Notes under the pieces: generated by a model | What the model was told of the DNA's origin: nothing | The model's input: the letters and a program-made list of their open reading frames with translations, nothing else | The model's database searches: none | Shown: one piece after another, positions 8,830-16,173 of the stretch | Numbering within the stretch: position 1 is the stretch's first letter | How the letters are laid out: every line of letters starts with the position of its first letter | Translations under genes and position numbers: made by a program | From: an uncultured Bacilli bacterium | GTDB lineage: Bacteria > Bacillota_I > Bacilli_A > RF39 > UBA660 | NCBI GenBank assembly: GCA_905236935.1 | Contig: CAJOQL010000107.1 | Span: forward strand, 1 to 25,529 | Length of the DNA stretch: 25,529 bases | Reading direction: 5' to 3'

Positions 8830-8861
8830 TGAAATAATTTCTTGCTAAACGCTTTTATTTA
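8813..8861 (+). terminator. Strong hairpin terminator before the VanZ gene
   Basis: An 18-bp stem (8813-8830 with 8844-8861, with G-T pairs) and 13-nt loop; the 3' arm holds TTTTATTT. It overlaps the end of the decayed gene and is probably that gene's old terminator. It isolates the VanZ transcript from the capsule side. Confidence 0.75.
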
Positions 8862-8911
8862 ACTTATACTAGTTAATGTGTATAAAAAATATATATGAAA
8901 TGGTGATATAG

Positions 8912-9370
8912 ATGACTATAAGAAGAATATTTAATATATTTTTAGTAGTAATGTCAATGTTTACAATATTTATGTTTTCATCTGAAAATTCTGATAATAG
9001 TACTAAAACTAGTAAAAGTGTTGCTAAGGAAGTAGTTAGTGTTGTAGTTAAAGATGAAAAGAAGGTTCAAAGGATTGTAGATAAAGATTTTGTAGTGTTT
9101 AGAAAGATTGCTCATTTAACTGAGTATCTACTACTCGGCTTTTTGCTTATAAACGTTTGGGCTGATGGTAAGAAGGATATTACATTAAAATATGTAGTTG
9201 TGGCAATATTGATTGCTTTATTATATGCAGTAAGTGATGAATATCATCAAACTTTGATTCCAGGAAGAAGTGGGAAAGTAAAAGATGTTTTGATTGATAC
9301 TGCTGGAGCTAGTGTAGGTGCATTTGCATATTATGGAATGTTTAAGTTTTTTAGAAGAAAAAAAGCATAA
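8912..9370 (+). CDS. VanZ-like family membrane protein
   Basis: A 152-residue membrane protein of the VanZ-like family (named for an accessory teicoplanin-resistance protein; most homologues have unknown function and do not imply resistance). Conserved family motifs are all present: MFSSE at 21-25, RKIAHLTEY at 64-72, and SDEYHQTLIPGRSGKVKDVLID at 108-129 (given as D109, E110, H112, Q113, R119, D125, D129). Hydrophobic segments lie at about 7-22, 70-83, 94-107 and 129-146, ending in a basic FRRKKA tail. GGTGAT at 8902-8907 precedes ATG 8912. It is followed by a tiny lipoprotein gene and the sortase operon, suggesting a cell-envelope neighbourhood. Confidence 0.88.
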   Translation: MTIRRIFNIFLVVMSMFTIFMFSSENSDNSTKTSKSVAKEVVSVVVKDEKKVQRIVDKDFVVFRKIAHLTEYLLLGFLLINVWADGKKDITLKYVVVAILIALLYAVSDEYHQTLIPGRSGKVKDVLIDTAGASVGAFAYYGMFKFFRRKKA

Positions 9371-9398
9371 AATATTAAATAAATCTTATAATAATAGT

Positions 9399-9512
9399 AT
9401 GAAAATATTATTAATTATAATTGGTTTGTTTAGTATTTTTTTTATTGGGTGCTCTCTTCGATTATCTAGTAAGATAAGTGAGGATGAAGATAAGCATTTT
9501 TCGACAAAATAA
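9399..9512 (+). CDS. Small lipoprotein-like peptide, 37 residues
   Basis: ATG 9399 opens a short ORF encoding a hydrophobic N-terminus (KILLIIIGLFSIFFIGC) ending in a cysteine at 18-19 that looks like a lipobox, then a short polar tail with SSKISEDEDKHFSTK. No convincing Shine-Dalgarno precedes it, although it is only 28 nt after the VanZ stop and could be reached by coupling. Such tiny lipoproteins are often overlooked. The frame is open upstream into the VanZ gene, but residues there are out-of-frame shadow. A real peptide is plausible, not proven. Confidence 0.5.
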   Translation: MKILLIIIGLFSIFFIGCSLRLSSKISEDEDKHFSTK

Positions 9513-9536
9513 AAATTGTAAAATTTTCTTTTTTGC

Positions 9537-9565
9537 TTGTATTTCCTAGTACTGTGAGGTATAAT
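9537..9565 (+). promoter_or_regulatory. Candidate promoter of the sortase operon
   Basis: A perfect TATAAT at 9560-9565 lies 17 bp after TTGTAT (9537-9542, weak -35). Transcription would start near 9572, just before the GGAGGGAG ribosome binding site at 9575-9582 and ATG 9590, leaving a very short leader. A weak AT-only hairpin with T-tract at about 9512-9535 may end the preceding transcript. Confidence 0.5.
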
Positions 9566-9589
9566 TTTTGGTATGGAGGGAGTGTAATT

Positions 9590-10114
9590 ATGAAAAAAAT
9601 ATTGTTTGTAAGTTTATTAGCAGCATTATTCTTTACTACAGTTAATGTTAGTGCTATGACTGAAGCAGAATTAAGAAAGAAATTTGATGAAACAGTTACA
9701 ATTAATGGTAAAAAATATGGAGTTACTGCTGGAGATAAGAAATTAGCAGGAGATTATTTAGACAAGTATGAATTATCTGGTGATGATTGTGATTATATTG
9801 CTAATAAAATCAATGAAGCTAAAGCTATTATAAGTACTGAAGGACAAGAAAATTTTTATAAGTTATCTGAAAGCACTAAAACTAAATTAAAAAAATTAGT
9901 TTCTGATGTTACTGCTAATACATCTGTTAAAGCAACTGTTACTAGTGGTGCTGTTGTTATTTTAAATGATGATGGTTCTACTTTTGCAGAAGTTACAACT
10001 TTAGTTAAACAAACTGGTTCTGAAAATAGTAATATTGCTATAATTGCTGGTGTTTCATTTATTATTACATTAGTTGGTGCTTGTTTAGTAGTAAAACAAG
10101 TAAAAAATAATTAA
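9590..10114 (+). CDS. Secreted, membrane-anchored protein; candidate substrate of the adjacent sortase
   Basis: A 174-residue secreted protein. It has a classic signal peptide (MKKILFVSLLAALFFTTV, cleavage near VSAMT at about 22) and an acidic, lysine-rich mature region without recognised domain. The C-terminus has the layout of a sorting signal: TLVKQTGSENSN, then the hydrophobic stretch IAIIAGVSFIITLVGACLVV, then KQVKNN. The motif VKQTG is a departure from LPxTG, but the order polar motif, hydrophobic helix, basic tail is right and the next gene is a sortase whose ATG overlaps this stop. It resembles in layout the short acidic surface proteins that neighbour class D sortases in other Firmicutes. 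An upstream in-frame start at 9533 is rejected because GGAGGGAG sits 7 nt before ATG 9590. Cleavage by the sortase is inference. Confidence 0.75.
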   Translation: MKKILFVSLLAALFFTTVNVSAMTEAELRKKFDETVTINGKKYGVTAGDKKLAGDYLDKYELSGDDCDYIANKINEAKAIISTEGQENFYKLSESTKTKLKKLVSDVTANTSVKATVTSGAVVILNDDGSTFAEVTTLVKQTGSENSNIAIIAGVSFIITLVGACLVVKQVKNN

Positions 10115-10743
10115 TGAAAAATAATAAAAATACAATAAAGATATTTGCTATTAACGTAGCAATTTCTTTTTTCTTTGCATCTATTTTTATAACAATTCTA
10201 TATTTTGTTGGTGAGGAAAAGATAAACTATTATTCAGCTTTAATTAATTCTTTAATAGTAAATACAGATAAAGAAAGTGAAGCTGTTTTTGATGTAGAAG
10301 CAAAAAGATTAATTGAGTATCCTACTTATGGGAAAAAGTTTGGAGTTATAAAAATACCTTCTATTGATTTAAGTTTACCTTTATATCATGGGGATAGTTT
10401 AAAGATATTACATTATGGTATAGGACATTATGCTGGTTCTTATTTTCCAGGAGAGGGTGGAAGTATTATTTTACCAGGACATAATAATGTTGGTGTTTTT
10501 CATAATTTAGATAAAGTAAAAGTAGGAGATAAAGTTATAATTGAAGCTAATTATGGTACTTTTACTTATGAGGTGACTAGTTATAAGGTAGTAAAAGAAA
10601 CTGATTTAGATGCTTTTCCAATTGAAAAAGAAGAAGAACTTTTAGTAATGTATACTTGTTATCCAATTAATCGTTCAGTAATTGGTAGAAAAACTGAAAG
10701 ATATGTAGTATATGCTAAAAAAATAGGTGAAAGTTATGAATAA
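10114..10743 (+). CDS. srtD: Class D sortase
   Basis: A 209-residue membrane-anchored transpeptidase. It has an N-terminal signal anchor (about 9-32) and a sortase domain from about 70: GVIKIPSIDLSLPLYHG (77-93), HYGIGHYAGS (100-109), then catalytic H123 in LPGHNN, C182 in YTCYP and R196 in TERYVVYA. Segment order and the TCYP...RYVVYA ending match class D sortases, which cleave a Thr-Gly or Thr-Ala bond in a sorting signal and attach the protein to a wall nucleophile. The ATG overlaps the stop of the secreted-protein gene (TAATG), implying tight co-expression, and the GTGA region at its own 3' end overlaps the next gene. No other sortase or LPxTG protein is present in the window. Confidence 0.92.
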   Translation: MKNNKNTIKIFAINVAISFFFASIFITILYFVGEEKINYYSALINSLIVNTDKESEAVFDVEAKRLIEYPTYGKKFGVIKIPSIDLSLPLYHGDSLKILHYGIGHYAGSYFPGEGGSIILPGHNNVGVFHNLDKVKVGDKVIIEANYGTFTYEVTSYKVVKETDLDAFPIEKEEELLVMYTCYPINRSVIGRKTERYVVYAKKIGESYE

Positions 10744-11533
10744 ATTAAAGATTATTGTTGGTTATATATTAGCATTTATTAGTATGATATTAGTTACAGT
10801 ATTAGTAGCATTAGTTATATTAAAAGTAACATTAGCAAATAAAAATTATGTTAAAGATTTATTAGAAAGTAATAATTATTATAGTAATGTATCTGAAGAG
10901 ATATTAGATAAAATGAAATATTATATGGCATCTTCTGGTTTACCTGAAAATATTTTAGAAGATATATATTCTAAAGAAGATGTAAAGGAAGATATAAATT
11001 TATTTATAGATAATGCGTATATTGGAAGTAAAACAGATGTTAATGTAGAAAAGTTAGTAAGTAAGTTAAATAGTAATATTGATAATTATGTTAGTGATCA
11101 TAAAGTTAAGATAACAAGTCAAAATTATATTGATTCTTTTGTTAAGAATATGACAAGTATTTATGAAAAAGAAGTGAATTTATACGGGATTGTAAATGGA
11201 TATTTAAAATATATTCCAAAGATTATTAAACTAATTAACCAATTACTTATTATTTGTGGTATACTACTATTAGTAAATATAGTAGGGTTGGTATTGTTAA
11301 AGGTAGGGTATATTAGTTCAATTTTTATGGCAAGTGCTTTAATTATTATATTTGTTAGAATGATGTTTTATGAAAAAATTGATTATCATAATATTTTAAT
11401 TATATCAAGTGATTTTTCTAACATGGTTAAAATTGGAATAGATAGACTTAGTTTTATGGCTTTAATTAGTAGTATTTGCTTGTTTTTGATTGGTATTTTA
11501 TTAAATCTAAGTAAATCTTTGTTTAAAAAGTGA
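10736..11533 (+). CDS. Polytopic membrane protein of the sortase operon, unknown function
   Basis: A 265-residue protein from ATG 10736, preferred over an in-frame GTG at 10727 because AGGTGA (10725-10730) is correctly placed for the ATG. It has an N-terminal membrane helix (about 5-30), a long extracytoplasmic region (about 33-165) rich in Asn, Asp, Lys and Tyr with helical character, and three more helices near the C-terminus, the last ending in LNLSKSLFKK. I do not recognise the family. Its coding start lies inside the sortase gene's last codons, so it is translated with the sortase and may help present or process the substrate. A promoter for the next operon follows its stop. Confidence 0.75.
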   Translation: MNKLKIIVGYILAFISMILVTVLVALVILKVTLANKNYVKDLLESNNYYSNVSEEILDKMKYYMASSGLPENILEDIYSKEDVKEDINLFIDNAYIGSKTDVNVEKLVSKLNSNIDNYVSDHKVKITSQNYIDSFVKNMTSIYEKEVNLYGIVNGYLKYIPKIIKLINQLLIICGILLLVNIVGLVLLKVGYISSIFMASALIIIFVRMMFYEKIDYHNILIISSDFSNMVKIGIDRLSFMALISSICLFLIGILLNLSKSLFKK

Positions 11534-11541
11534 ATTAATAC

Positions 11542-11570
11542 TTGAAAAAATATGCCTTTAATTGTATAAT
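11542..11570 (+). promoter_or_regulatory. Strong sigma-A promoter for the BY-kinase/phosphatase pair
   Basis: TTGAAA at 11542-11547 and a perfect TATAAT at 11565-11570 are exactly 17 bp apart. Transcription should begin near 11577, and AAGGAG at 11587-11592 precedes ATG 11603. The kinase/phosphatase pair is thus transcribed separately from the sortase operon. Confidence 0.8.
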
Positions 11571-11602
11571 TTTATATTGAAATTTTAAGGAGTTGGGCGT
11601 TA

Positions 11603-13012
11603 ATGGAAGAGATTAATTTAAAGGAATTTTTTAACTATTATAGAAAGTATATTTTAATAATTGTGGTTGTAGCAGCAATTTTAGTTGTTGGTATAACTGT
11701 ATATAATTTACATATTAAAACACCTTTATATACTACCAAAACATCTATCGTATTAGTTAAAAATGAAAATACTCAGACTAATACAAAGAATAATTCTAGT
11801 ATTACTGACCCAGATACAATTGATGTTAATACTATTACTTTAAATCAAAAGTTAGTAGCTACTTATCGTAAGATAATTAAGAGTAGATTAGTTTTAGAAC
11901 AAGTTGTTAATAAACTTAATTTAAATTATTCTTTTAGAGGTATTGATAAAGAAGTTAGTGTTAATGCCGTTGATGAAACTGAAATATTAGAAATATCTGT
12001 TAGTGATGAAGATCCTAAAGTAGCAGCATCTATTGCTAATACAATTGTTGAAGTTTTTGCTAAAGAAGTAGGGGAAATGTATAATATTAATAATGTTAGT
12101 GTTTTAGATAAAGCTCAAATTCCTACTGGTCCATCTAATAATACTATTATTAGAGACATTGTGCTTGCTGTATTTGTAGCTGTTGCAGGATGTAGTGCCA
12201 TTGTCTTTATTATTTATTATTTTGATGATACTTTAAGAGATACAGAAACTATTGAAAGTGAAATTGAAATGCCTATTATTGCTAAAGTATTTAGAGATGA
12301 TAGTGGTATTGATTTAATTGTTGATAAAAAACCTAAGGCTTATGCTAGTGAAAATATTAGAACACTTAGAACTAATTTACAATTTGCTTCAGTAGATGAA
12401 GAAATGCAAACTTTATTAGTTACTAGTACTCTTCCTGGTGAAGGTAAAAGTTTTGTAAGTGCTAATTTAGCAGTTTCTTTTGCTCAAGCTGGTAAGAAAG
12501 TTTTATTAATAGATTGTGATTTAAGAAAAGGACGTCAACATAAGATATTTAAAGTATCTGGTAAAAAAGGTTTGTCTACGCTTTTACTTGGTGATGTAAA
12601 ATCATTTGGGGATTATGTTAATGCAACTAAGATTGAAGGATTATATGTAATGTCTAGAGGAGTATTTCCTCCAAATCCAAGTGAGTTATTAAGCTCTAAA
12701 AAGAATGAAGCTTTATTAAAAGAATTAAAGAAGCATTTTGATATTATTATTTTGGATGGGGCACCATGTAGTGGTTTATCTGATTCATTAGTTCTTTCTT
12801 CTTTAGTTGATAAGGTTGTATTAGTTAGCTCAGTAAATTATACTCCTAAGACAGAACTTAAAAATACTAAAAAGGCATTAGAAAATGTTGGAGCTAATTT
12901 AGCAGGTTGTGTTGCTAATAATATAAGAATTAAGAAAGATTCCTATGGTAATGGATATTATTATAGTCAATATGGTTATGGCTATGGTTATGGTTACGGA
13001 GAAAAAATTTAA
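11603..13012 (+). CDS. Fused Wzz/BY-kinase: capsule chain-length regulator and tyrosine autokinase (CpsC-CpsD type)
   Basis: A 469-residue bacterial tyrosine kinase controlling polysaccharide polymerisation and export. Residues 1-205 form a Wzz/CpsC-like adaptor with helices at about 17-36 and 184-205, and a short Pro-containing IPTGPS (173-178) before the second helix. Residues 240-445 are the cytoplasmic ATPase/kinase: EN(I)RTLRTNLQF before Walker A GEGKS (279-283), Walker A' LLIDCDLRK (301-309) and Walker B IIILDGAP (381-388). The C-terminus is a tyrosine cluster with nine Tyr between 448 and 465 in a Tyr-Gly alternation, the autophosphorylation site. In most Firmicutes activator and kinase are separate proteins; fusion in one chain is the Wzc-like layout. 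The stop overlaps the phosphatase ATG by one base. Confidence 0.93.
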   Translation: MEEINLKEFFNYYRKYILIIVVVAAILVVGITVYNLHIKTPLYTTKTSIVLVKNENTQTNTKNNSSITDPDTIDVNTITLNQKLVATYRKIIKSRLVLEQVVNKLNLNYSFRGIDKEVSVNAVDETEILEISVSDEDPKVAASIANTIVEVFAKEVGEMYNINNVSVLDKAQIPTGPSNNTIIRDIVLAVFVAVAGCSAIVFIIYYFDDTLRDTETIESEIEMPIIAKVFRDDSGIDLIVDKKPKAYASENIRTLRTNLQFASVDEEMQTLLVTSTLPGEGKSFVSANLAVSFAQAGKKVLLIDCDLRKGRQHKIFKVSGKKGLSTLLLGDVKSFGDYVNATKIEGLYVMSRGVFPPNPSELLSSKKNEALLKELKKHFDIIILDGAPCSGLSDSLVLSSLVDKVVLVSSVNYTPKTELKNTKKALENVGANLAGCVANNIRIKKDSYGNGYYYSQYGYGYGYGYGEKI

Positions 13013-13719
13013 TGACTGATATTCATAATCATCTATTGTTTGGAATAGATGATGGGTCTAAATCTATAGAAGAAAGTATTGATATCTTAAGAGATATGAA
13101 AAAATGTGGATATAATAATATTATTTTGACTCCACATTATATTAAAGATAGTAAGTATAATAATCCAAGAGCAGATAATTTAAAAAGACTATCAGAGCTT
13201 CAACAAGCATTAAATGATAATGATATATGTATTAATTTATATTTAGGAAATGAAATATTTATAGATGAAAATATTTATGAATTACTTTTAAAGGGCGAAA
13301 TTAGTTCTTTAAATAATACTAATTATCTTTTAATTGAATTACCTATGAGTGGTGAATATGATGAGTATAAAGAAATATTTAAAGATTTAATTAAGAAAGG
13401 TTTAAAAGTAATTCTAGCGCATCCTGAAAGATATTTATCTTTTCAAAAAGATTTTAATAAAGTTTATGAGCTTGAAAAGATAGGAGTATATTTCCAAAGT
13501 AATTTAGATAGCATTGTTGGTGCTTATGGGGAACATGCTGAAAAAACTATTAAAAGGTTATTAAAAGAAAAAAAGATAGCTTTTTTATCAACAGATATTC
13601 ATCATAAGAAACATGACTATACTAAATGGCAAAGAGCAAAATTAGTAGCTCTTAAATATTTAACAGAAAGAGAATTTGATATTATTACAGATAAAAATCC
13701 TAGTCAACTTATTGATTAG
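13012..13719 (+). CDS. cpsB: PHP-family protein-tyrosine phosphatase (CpsB/CapC/YwqE type)
   Basis: A 235-residue manganese-dependent phosphatase that removes phosphate from the tyrosine cluster of the cognate BY-kinase. PHP motifs are complete: DIHNHLL (H5, H7) with FGIDDG (D13, D14), TPHY (H42), GNEI (E81), LAHPERY (H137) and STDIHH (D195, H197). Length matches CpsB and YwqE. It starts at ATG 13012, sharing a base with the kinase stop, so kinase and phosphatase are made in linked amounts. Its 3' end carries a terminator shared with the convergent gene. The usual capsule-operon order puts this gene first; here the kinase comes first and the biosynthetic genes lie upstream under other promoters. 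Confidence 0.93.
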   Translation: MTDIHNHLLFGIDDGSKSIEESIDILRDMKKCGYNNIILTPHYIKDSKYNNPRADNLKRLSELQQALNDNDICINLYLGNEIFIDENIYELLLKGEISSLNNTNYLLIELPMSGEYDEYKEIFKDLIKKGLKVILAHPERYLSFQKDFNKVYELEKIGVYFQSNLDSIVGAYGEHAEKTIKRLLKEKKIAFLSTDIHHKKHDYTKWQRAKLVALKYLTEREFDIITDKNPSQLID

Positions 13720-13730
13720 GATTATTTTTT
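13696..13730 (+). terminator. Terminator shared by convergent phosphatase and GNAT genes
   Basis: A 12-bp stem (13696-13707 with 13712-13723, one G-T pair, loop CTTA) is followed by ATTTTTT. The A-run on the left side would act as a T-tract on the minus strand, so it can serve both converging transcripts. Both stop codons lie within the hairpin region. Confidence 0.85.
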
Positions 13731-14411
13731 ATGTTTATTAATAGTGTTTACAGTTTTATAATCTGCTAATAATTCATCTAGTAGTTCGTAATGAATAGGA
13801 TTTTTGTGCATATTTTGTAATGGTAAAATGACATTATCTAACATTATGATACCACTATTTGAGTGAATAATACGGTAATTATCTTCTTTAAATATAGTTG
13901 TTTTAGAGAAATTTTCTTCATGTTTTGGATCTTTAAATAGAAGAAGTTTTTCTTTATTTTTAAAATCTAGACTTCGACATACTGTTATTACATCTGGTCT
14001 TGTTTTGTATAAAGAGGTATTTAATATTTCAAAGCCAAATGATTTAAGAAGATATAAGAGAAAAGGTTTTCTTTGTTTTTCATTAACTCCTAATTTGTAA
14101 TTATTATTCATACATAAGTCTATCCAAGTTGCTATTAAAAATGAGGCAATGTTTAAGTTACGATATTCTGGTTCTACTTTAATACCAATGAAATTACTTT
14201 GCTTTGTTTCATAATCTAAATAGAAATATAAATATCCTTGTTGTCTTAATTCTCCGTTTATATTAGTATATACGCTAATATAAAATTTTGGTTTATTAGA
14301 GCCATCATCTATTGATTTTTTAATATATATATCTTCATCATAGTTACCAGAAAAAAAGCCTGATTGGTATAATTCTTTTTCTCCTTCAGATAAATTTTTT
14401 AAGCTGTCCAA
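13722..14411 (-). CDS. GNAT-like acetyltransferase with C-terminal extension
   Basis: A protein of about 229 residues on the minus strand. The central part reads like a GNAT fold: beta-strand segments around YISVYTN and QQGYLYFYLDYE, then IGIKVEPEYRNLNIASFLIATWI, where VEPEYRN...IA stands in the acetyl-CoA-binding motif position, and later LLYLLKSFGFEI. The last 90 residues have no family I recognise. The frame opens at GTG 14420, but the AGGAAG site touches that codon; TTG 14411, eight bases after the site, is the better start. A minus-strand TATAAT lies just upstream (around 14430-14440). It is convergent with the phosphatase and divergent from the lipoprotein gene, so it is an independent unit. 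Substrate unknown. Confidence 0.6.
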   Translation of the reverse strand: MDSLKNLSEGEKELYQSGFFSGNYDEDIYIKKSIDDGSNKPKFYISVYTNINGELRQQGYLYFYLDYETKQSNFIGIKVEPEYRNLNIASFLIATWIDLCMNNNYKLGVNEKQRKPFLLYLLKSFGFEILNTSLYKTRPDVITVCRSLDFKNKEKLLLFKDPKHEENFSKTTIFKEDNYRIIHSNSGIIMLDNVILPLQNMHKNPIHYELLDELLADYKTVNTINKHKK

Positions 14412-14478
14412 TTTAATCACTTCCTATTTTAATTATAACATCTTTTTAGTAAAAAGCTATTTAAAAAGCTATTTGTTA

Positions 14479-14487
14479 TGATATAAT
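14479..14487 (+). promoter_or_regulatory. Extended -10 promoter of lipoprotein gene
   Basis: TGATATAAT (14479-14487) is an extended -10 element without a good -35. It would start transcription near 14494, just before the GGAGGAAG site, which rules out the in-frame start at 14486 and supports ATG 14507. Confidence 0.6.
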
Positions 14488-14506
14488 GGTGATAATGGAG
14501 GAAGAT

Positions 14507-14980
14507 ATGAAAATATTTAAAAGATTTTTAATTTTAGTTGGGGTAGTATTTATAATTAGTGGTTGTGGTAATAATAAAAAGGAAATAATGGTAACATGCA
14601 CTAAATCAGTAAAAAATGAATCAGGTGAAGCTGTATCTGTAACTGATAAATCTAAATTTAATAGTGATCAGTTATTAACTTATAATGAGGTTGTAACTGT
14701 TGAAAATGGATTTACAAGTGATGAAAGTTATAATGAAAAGAAAAAAAGTTATGCTAATGTTGTGGAATTAATGAAAGATAATAATAATTATACTTTTGAT
14801 TTTAATGATAATAAAAAGGAAATTACTGTTAAATTAGTTGCTGATAGTTTTGATTTAACAAAATATACTGATGAAGAAAAAGAAAATATAAAAGCTACTT
14901 ATAGAATTAAATCATATGAAAATAGTGGATATACTTGTAAAATTAGTGGAATTAGTAGGAAAAAATTAGGATTAGAATAG
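14507..14980 (+). CDS. Lipoprotein of unknown function
   Basis: A 157-residue lipoprotein. The signal peptide MKIFKRFLILVGVVFIISGC ends in a good lipobox (ISGC), so the mature protein is anchored at the outer face of the membrane by its first cysteine. The mature part is polar, with two further cysteines (in VTCTKS and YTCKI) that could form a disulfide, and a beta-rich pattern. Its layout resembles small DUF-type lipoproteins such as the YehR group, but I cannot assign a family. GGAGGAAG lies just before ATG 14507. It is immediately upstream of the retron RNA promoter; no terminator separates them, so read-through into the retron is possible. Confidence 0.75.
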   Translation: MKIFKRFLILVGVVFIISGCGNNKKEIMVTCTKSVKNESGEAVSVTDKSKFNSDQLLTYNEVVTVENGFTSDESYNEKKKSYANVVELMKDNNNYTFDFNDNKKEITVKLVADSFDLTKYTDEEKENIKATYRIKSYENSGYTCKISGISRKKLGLE

Positions 14981-14987
14981 ACAGTTA

Positions 14988-14996
14988 TGTTATAAT
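14988..14996 (+). promoter_or_regulatory. Extended -10 promoter of the retron transcript
   Basis: TGTTATAAT (14988-14996) is a consensus extended -10 located 10 nt after the lipoprotein stop. The expected transcription start, about 7 nt further, is at 15001-15004, exactly where the a1 arm of the retron RNA begins. No consensus -35 is visible. Confidence 0.65.
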
Positions 14997-15000
14997 AACT

Positions 15001-15165
15001 TTGCAGTAGTGATTGGAAGAAATTCCTACTTTAGCGAGTCGCTAAGGGACTATTAAGATTAGAATGATTAAATAGTAATATTTCAAAGGACTTATATACA
15101 CGCCTGTGTATGGGCGCTTACGCTTTTTAGTCCATTTCCATATTACAATATCATAAGTACTGCAG
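15001..15165 (+). ncRNA. Retron msr-msd RNA
   Basis: A structured, non-coding 165-nt region between promoter and reverse transcriptase, read as template and primer RNA for multicopy satellite DNA. End arms a1 TTGCAGTA (15001-15008) and a2 TACTGCAG (15158-15165) pair over 8 bp with one G-T pair. The G at 15009, directly after a1, is the expected 2'-5' branch site by analogy with known retrons. In the msr part are GGAA-GAAA-TTCC (15015-15026, GNRA loop) and an 8-bp hairpin around TTAGCG/CGCTAA (15029-15047). A further stem pairs 15049-15054 with 15071-15076. The msd part is a long interrupted stem: GTAATAT (15075-15081) with ATATTAC (15140-15146) and GGACT (15088-15092) with AGTCC (15129-15133), capped by ATACAC/GTGTAT (15096-15111) and GCG/CGC (15114-15123). 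Exact msd boundaries are inferred. Confidence 0.82.
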
Positions 15166-15182
15166 TTTTGGAGGGATAGTAA

Positions 15183-16136
15183 ATGTGGAAGTATGCTGGA
15201 ATAAAGCAATGTAATGATTATTTACTATCTCTTCATCTTTTTAATTGTAAAGATGAAAAAAGATATATAAAAACGTTATATTCAATTAGTAATAATATAG
15301 AAAATAATTATAATTTGTATAAAATAAAGAAAAAACATGGTGGATATCGTATGATATATGAACCTAATTCAATGCTTTTACAAATTCAAAAAAATATTTT
15401 ACATAATCTTTTGGAAGATATGAATATTTCTTCTTATGCTAAAGCCTATATTAAAGGTTTATCTTTAAGAGATAATGCAAAAGATCATATTAATAAAAAA
15501 GTAATATTAAAGCTTGATATTAAGGATTTTTTTGAAAGTATTAGTTTTATGCAAATTTATAATACATGTTTTTCGATTGTATATTATCCTAAGTCAGTAG
15601 GAATGATTCTTACTTATTTATGCAGTTATGATAATCATTTACCACAAGGTGCTCCTACTTCAGCATATATATCTAATTTAGTACTTAGAAGTTTTGATGA
15701 AAATGTAGGTGCTTGGTGTTTGAAACATAATATTTCTTATAGTAGGTATTCTGATGATATGACTTTTTCAGGTGATTTTAATCCTCATGATATTATTATG
15801 TTTGTTAAAGAAAATCTTAAAAAGCTTGGTTTAATTTTAAATAAAAATAAAATTCATATTGTTTATCAATCTGATATGCAAAGTGTAACTGGTATAGTTG
15901 TAAATAAGAAATTGCAAGTATCTAAAGTATATCGTCAAAAGATTAGACAAGAGATGTACTATATTAAAAAGTATGGCTTGAAGTCACATTTAAAGAATCT
16001 TGGAATTAAGGATGAAGAAAAATATGTTAATAGTTTATTTGGCAAGATAAATTATGTTTTGCAAATAAACTCAAATGATAAGGAGTTTCAAAATTATAAA
16101 AATAGTTTTTGGAAATTAATAAAAGTTAAGGTATAA
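15183..16136 (+). CDS. Retron reverse transcriptase
   Basis: A 317-residue RT that would copy the upstream RNA into RNA-linked single-stranded DNA, usually as part of an anti-phage system. Motifs run in order: KIKKKHGGYRMIYEP (47-61), the retron signature NAKDH (98-102), LKLDIKDFFESIS with catalytic D112, LPQGAPTSAYISNL (153-166), the YSDD box (189-192; catalytic D191, D192) and the VTG motif (235-237) followed by VNKKLQVSKVYRQKI. NAxxH and VTG together separate retrons from group II intron, DGR and Abi RTs. The length is that of a bare RT with no fused domain. GGAGGG at 15170-15175 precedes ATG 15183. YSDD instead of the more common YADD is a tolerated variant. The gene is followed by a GGDEF gene on the same strand. 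Confidence 0.93.
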   Translation: MWKYAGIKQCNDYLLSLHLFNCKDEKRYIKTLYSISNNIENNYNLYKIKKKHGGYRMIYEPNSMLLQIQKNILHNLLEDMNISSYAKAYIKGLSLRDNAKDHINKKVILKLDIKDFFESISFMQIYNTCFSIVYYPKSVGMILTYLCSYDNHLPQGAPTSAYISNLVLRSFDENVGAWCLKHNISYSRYSDDMTFSGDFNPHDIIMFVKENLKKLGLILNKNKIHIVYQSDMQSVTGIVVNKKLQVSKVYRQKIRQEMYYIKKYGLKSHLKNLGIKDEEKYVNSLFGKINYVLQINSNDKEFQNYKNSFWKLIKVKV

Positions 16137-16137
16137 T
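16109..16137 (+). promoter_or_regulatory. Possible internal promoter for the GGDEF gene
   Basis: TTGGAA (16109-16114) and a perfect TATAAT (16132-16137) are 17 bp apart, overlapping the last codons and stop of the reverse transcriptase gene. It could give the GGDEF gene its own transcript, which weakens but does not exclude co-transcription with the retron. Confidence 0.45.
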
Positions 16138-16173
16138 ATTTACTATATTCCAATTAAAAGAGGTGATGTGTTT

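Noticed and set aside
8912..9370. Glycopeptide resistance (VanZ)
   Set aside because: The family is widespread and mostly unlinked to resistance; no vanHAX or vanRS genes are present.
15183..16136. Group II intron, DGR or Abi-type reverse transcriptase
   Set aside because: No maturase domain, no template/variable repeats or Avd gene, and the NAxxH and VTG motifs plus upstream a1/a2 RNA fit a retron.
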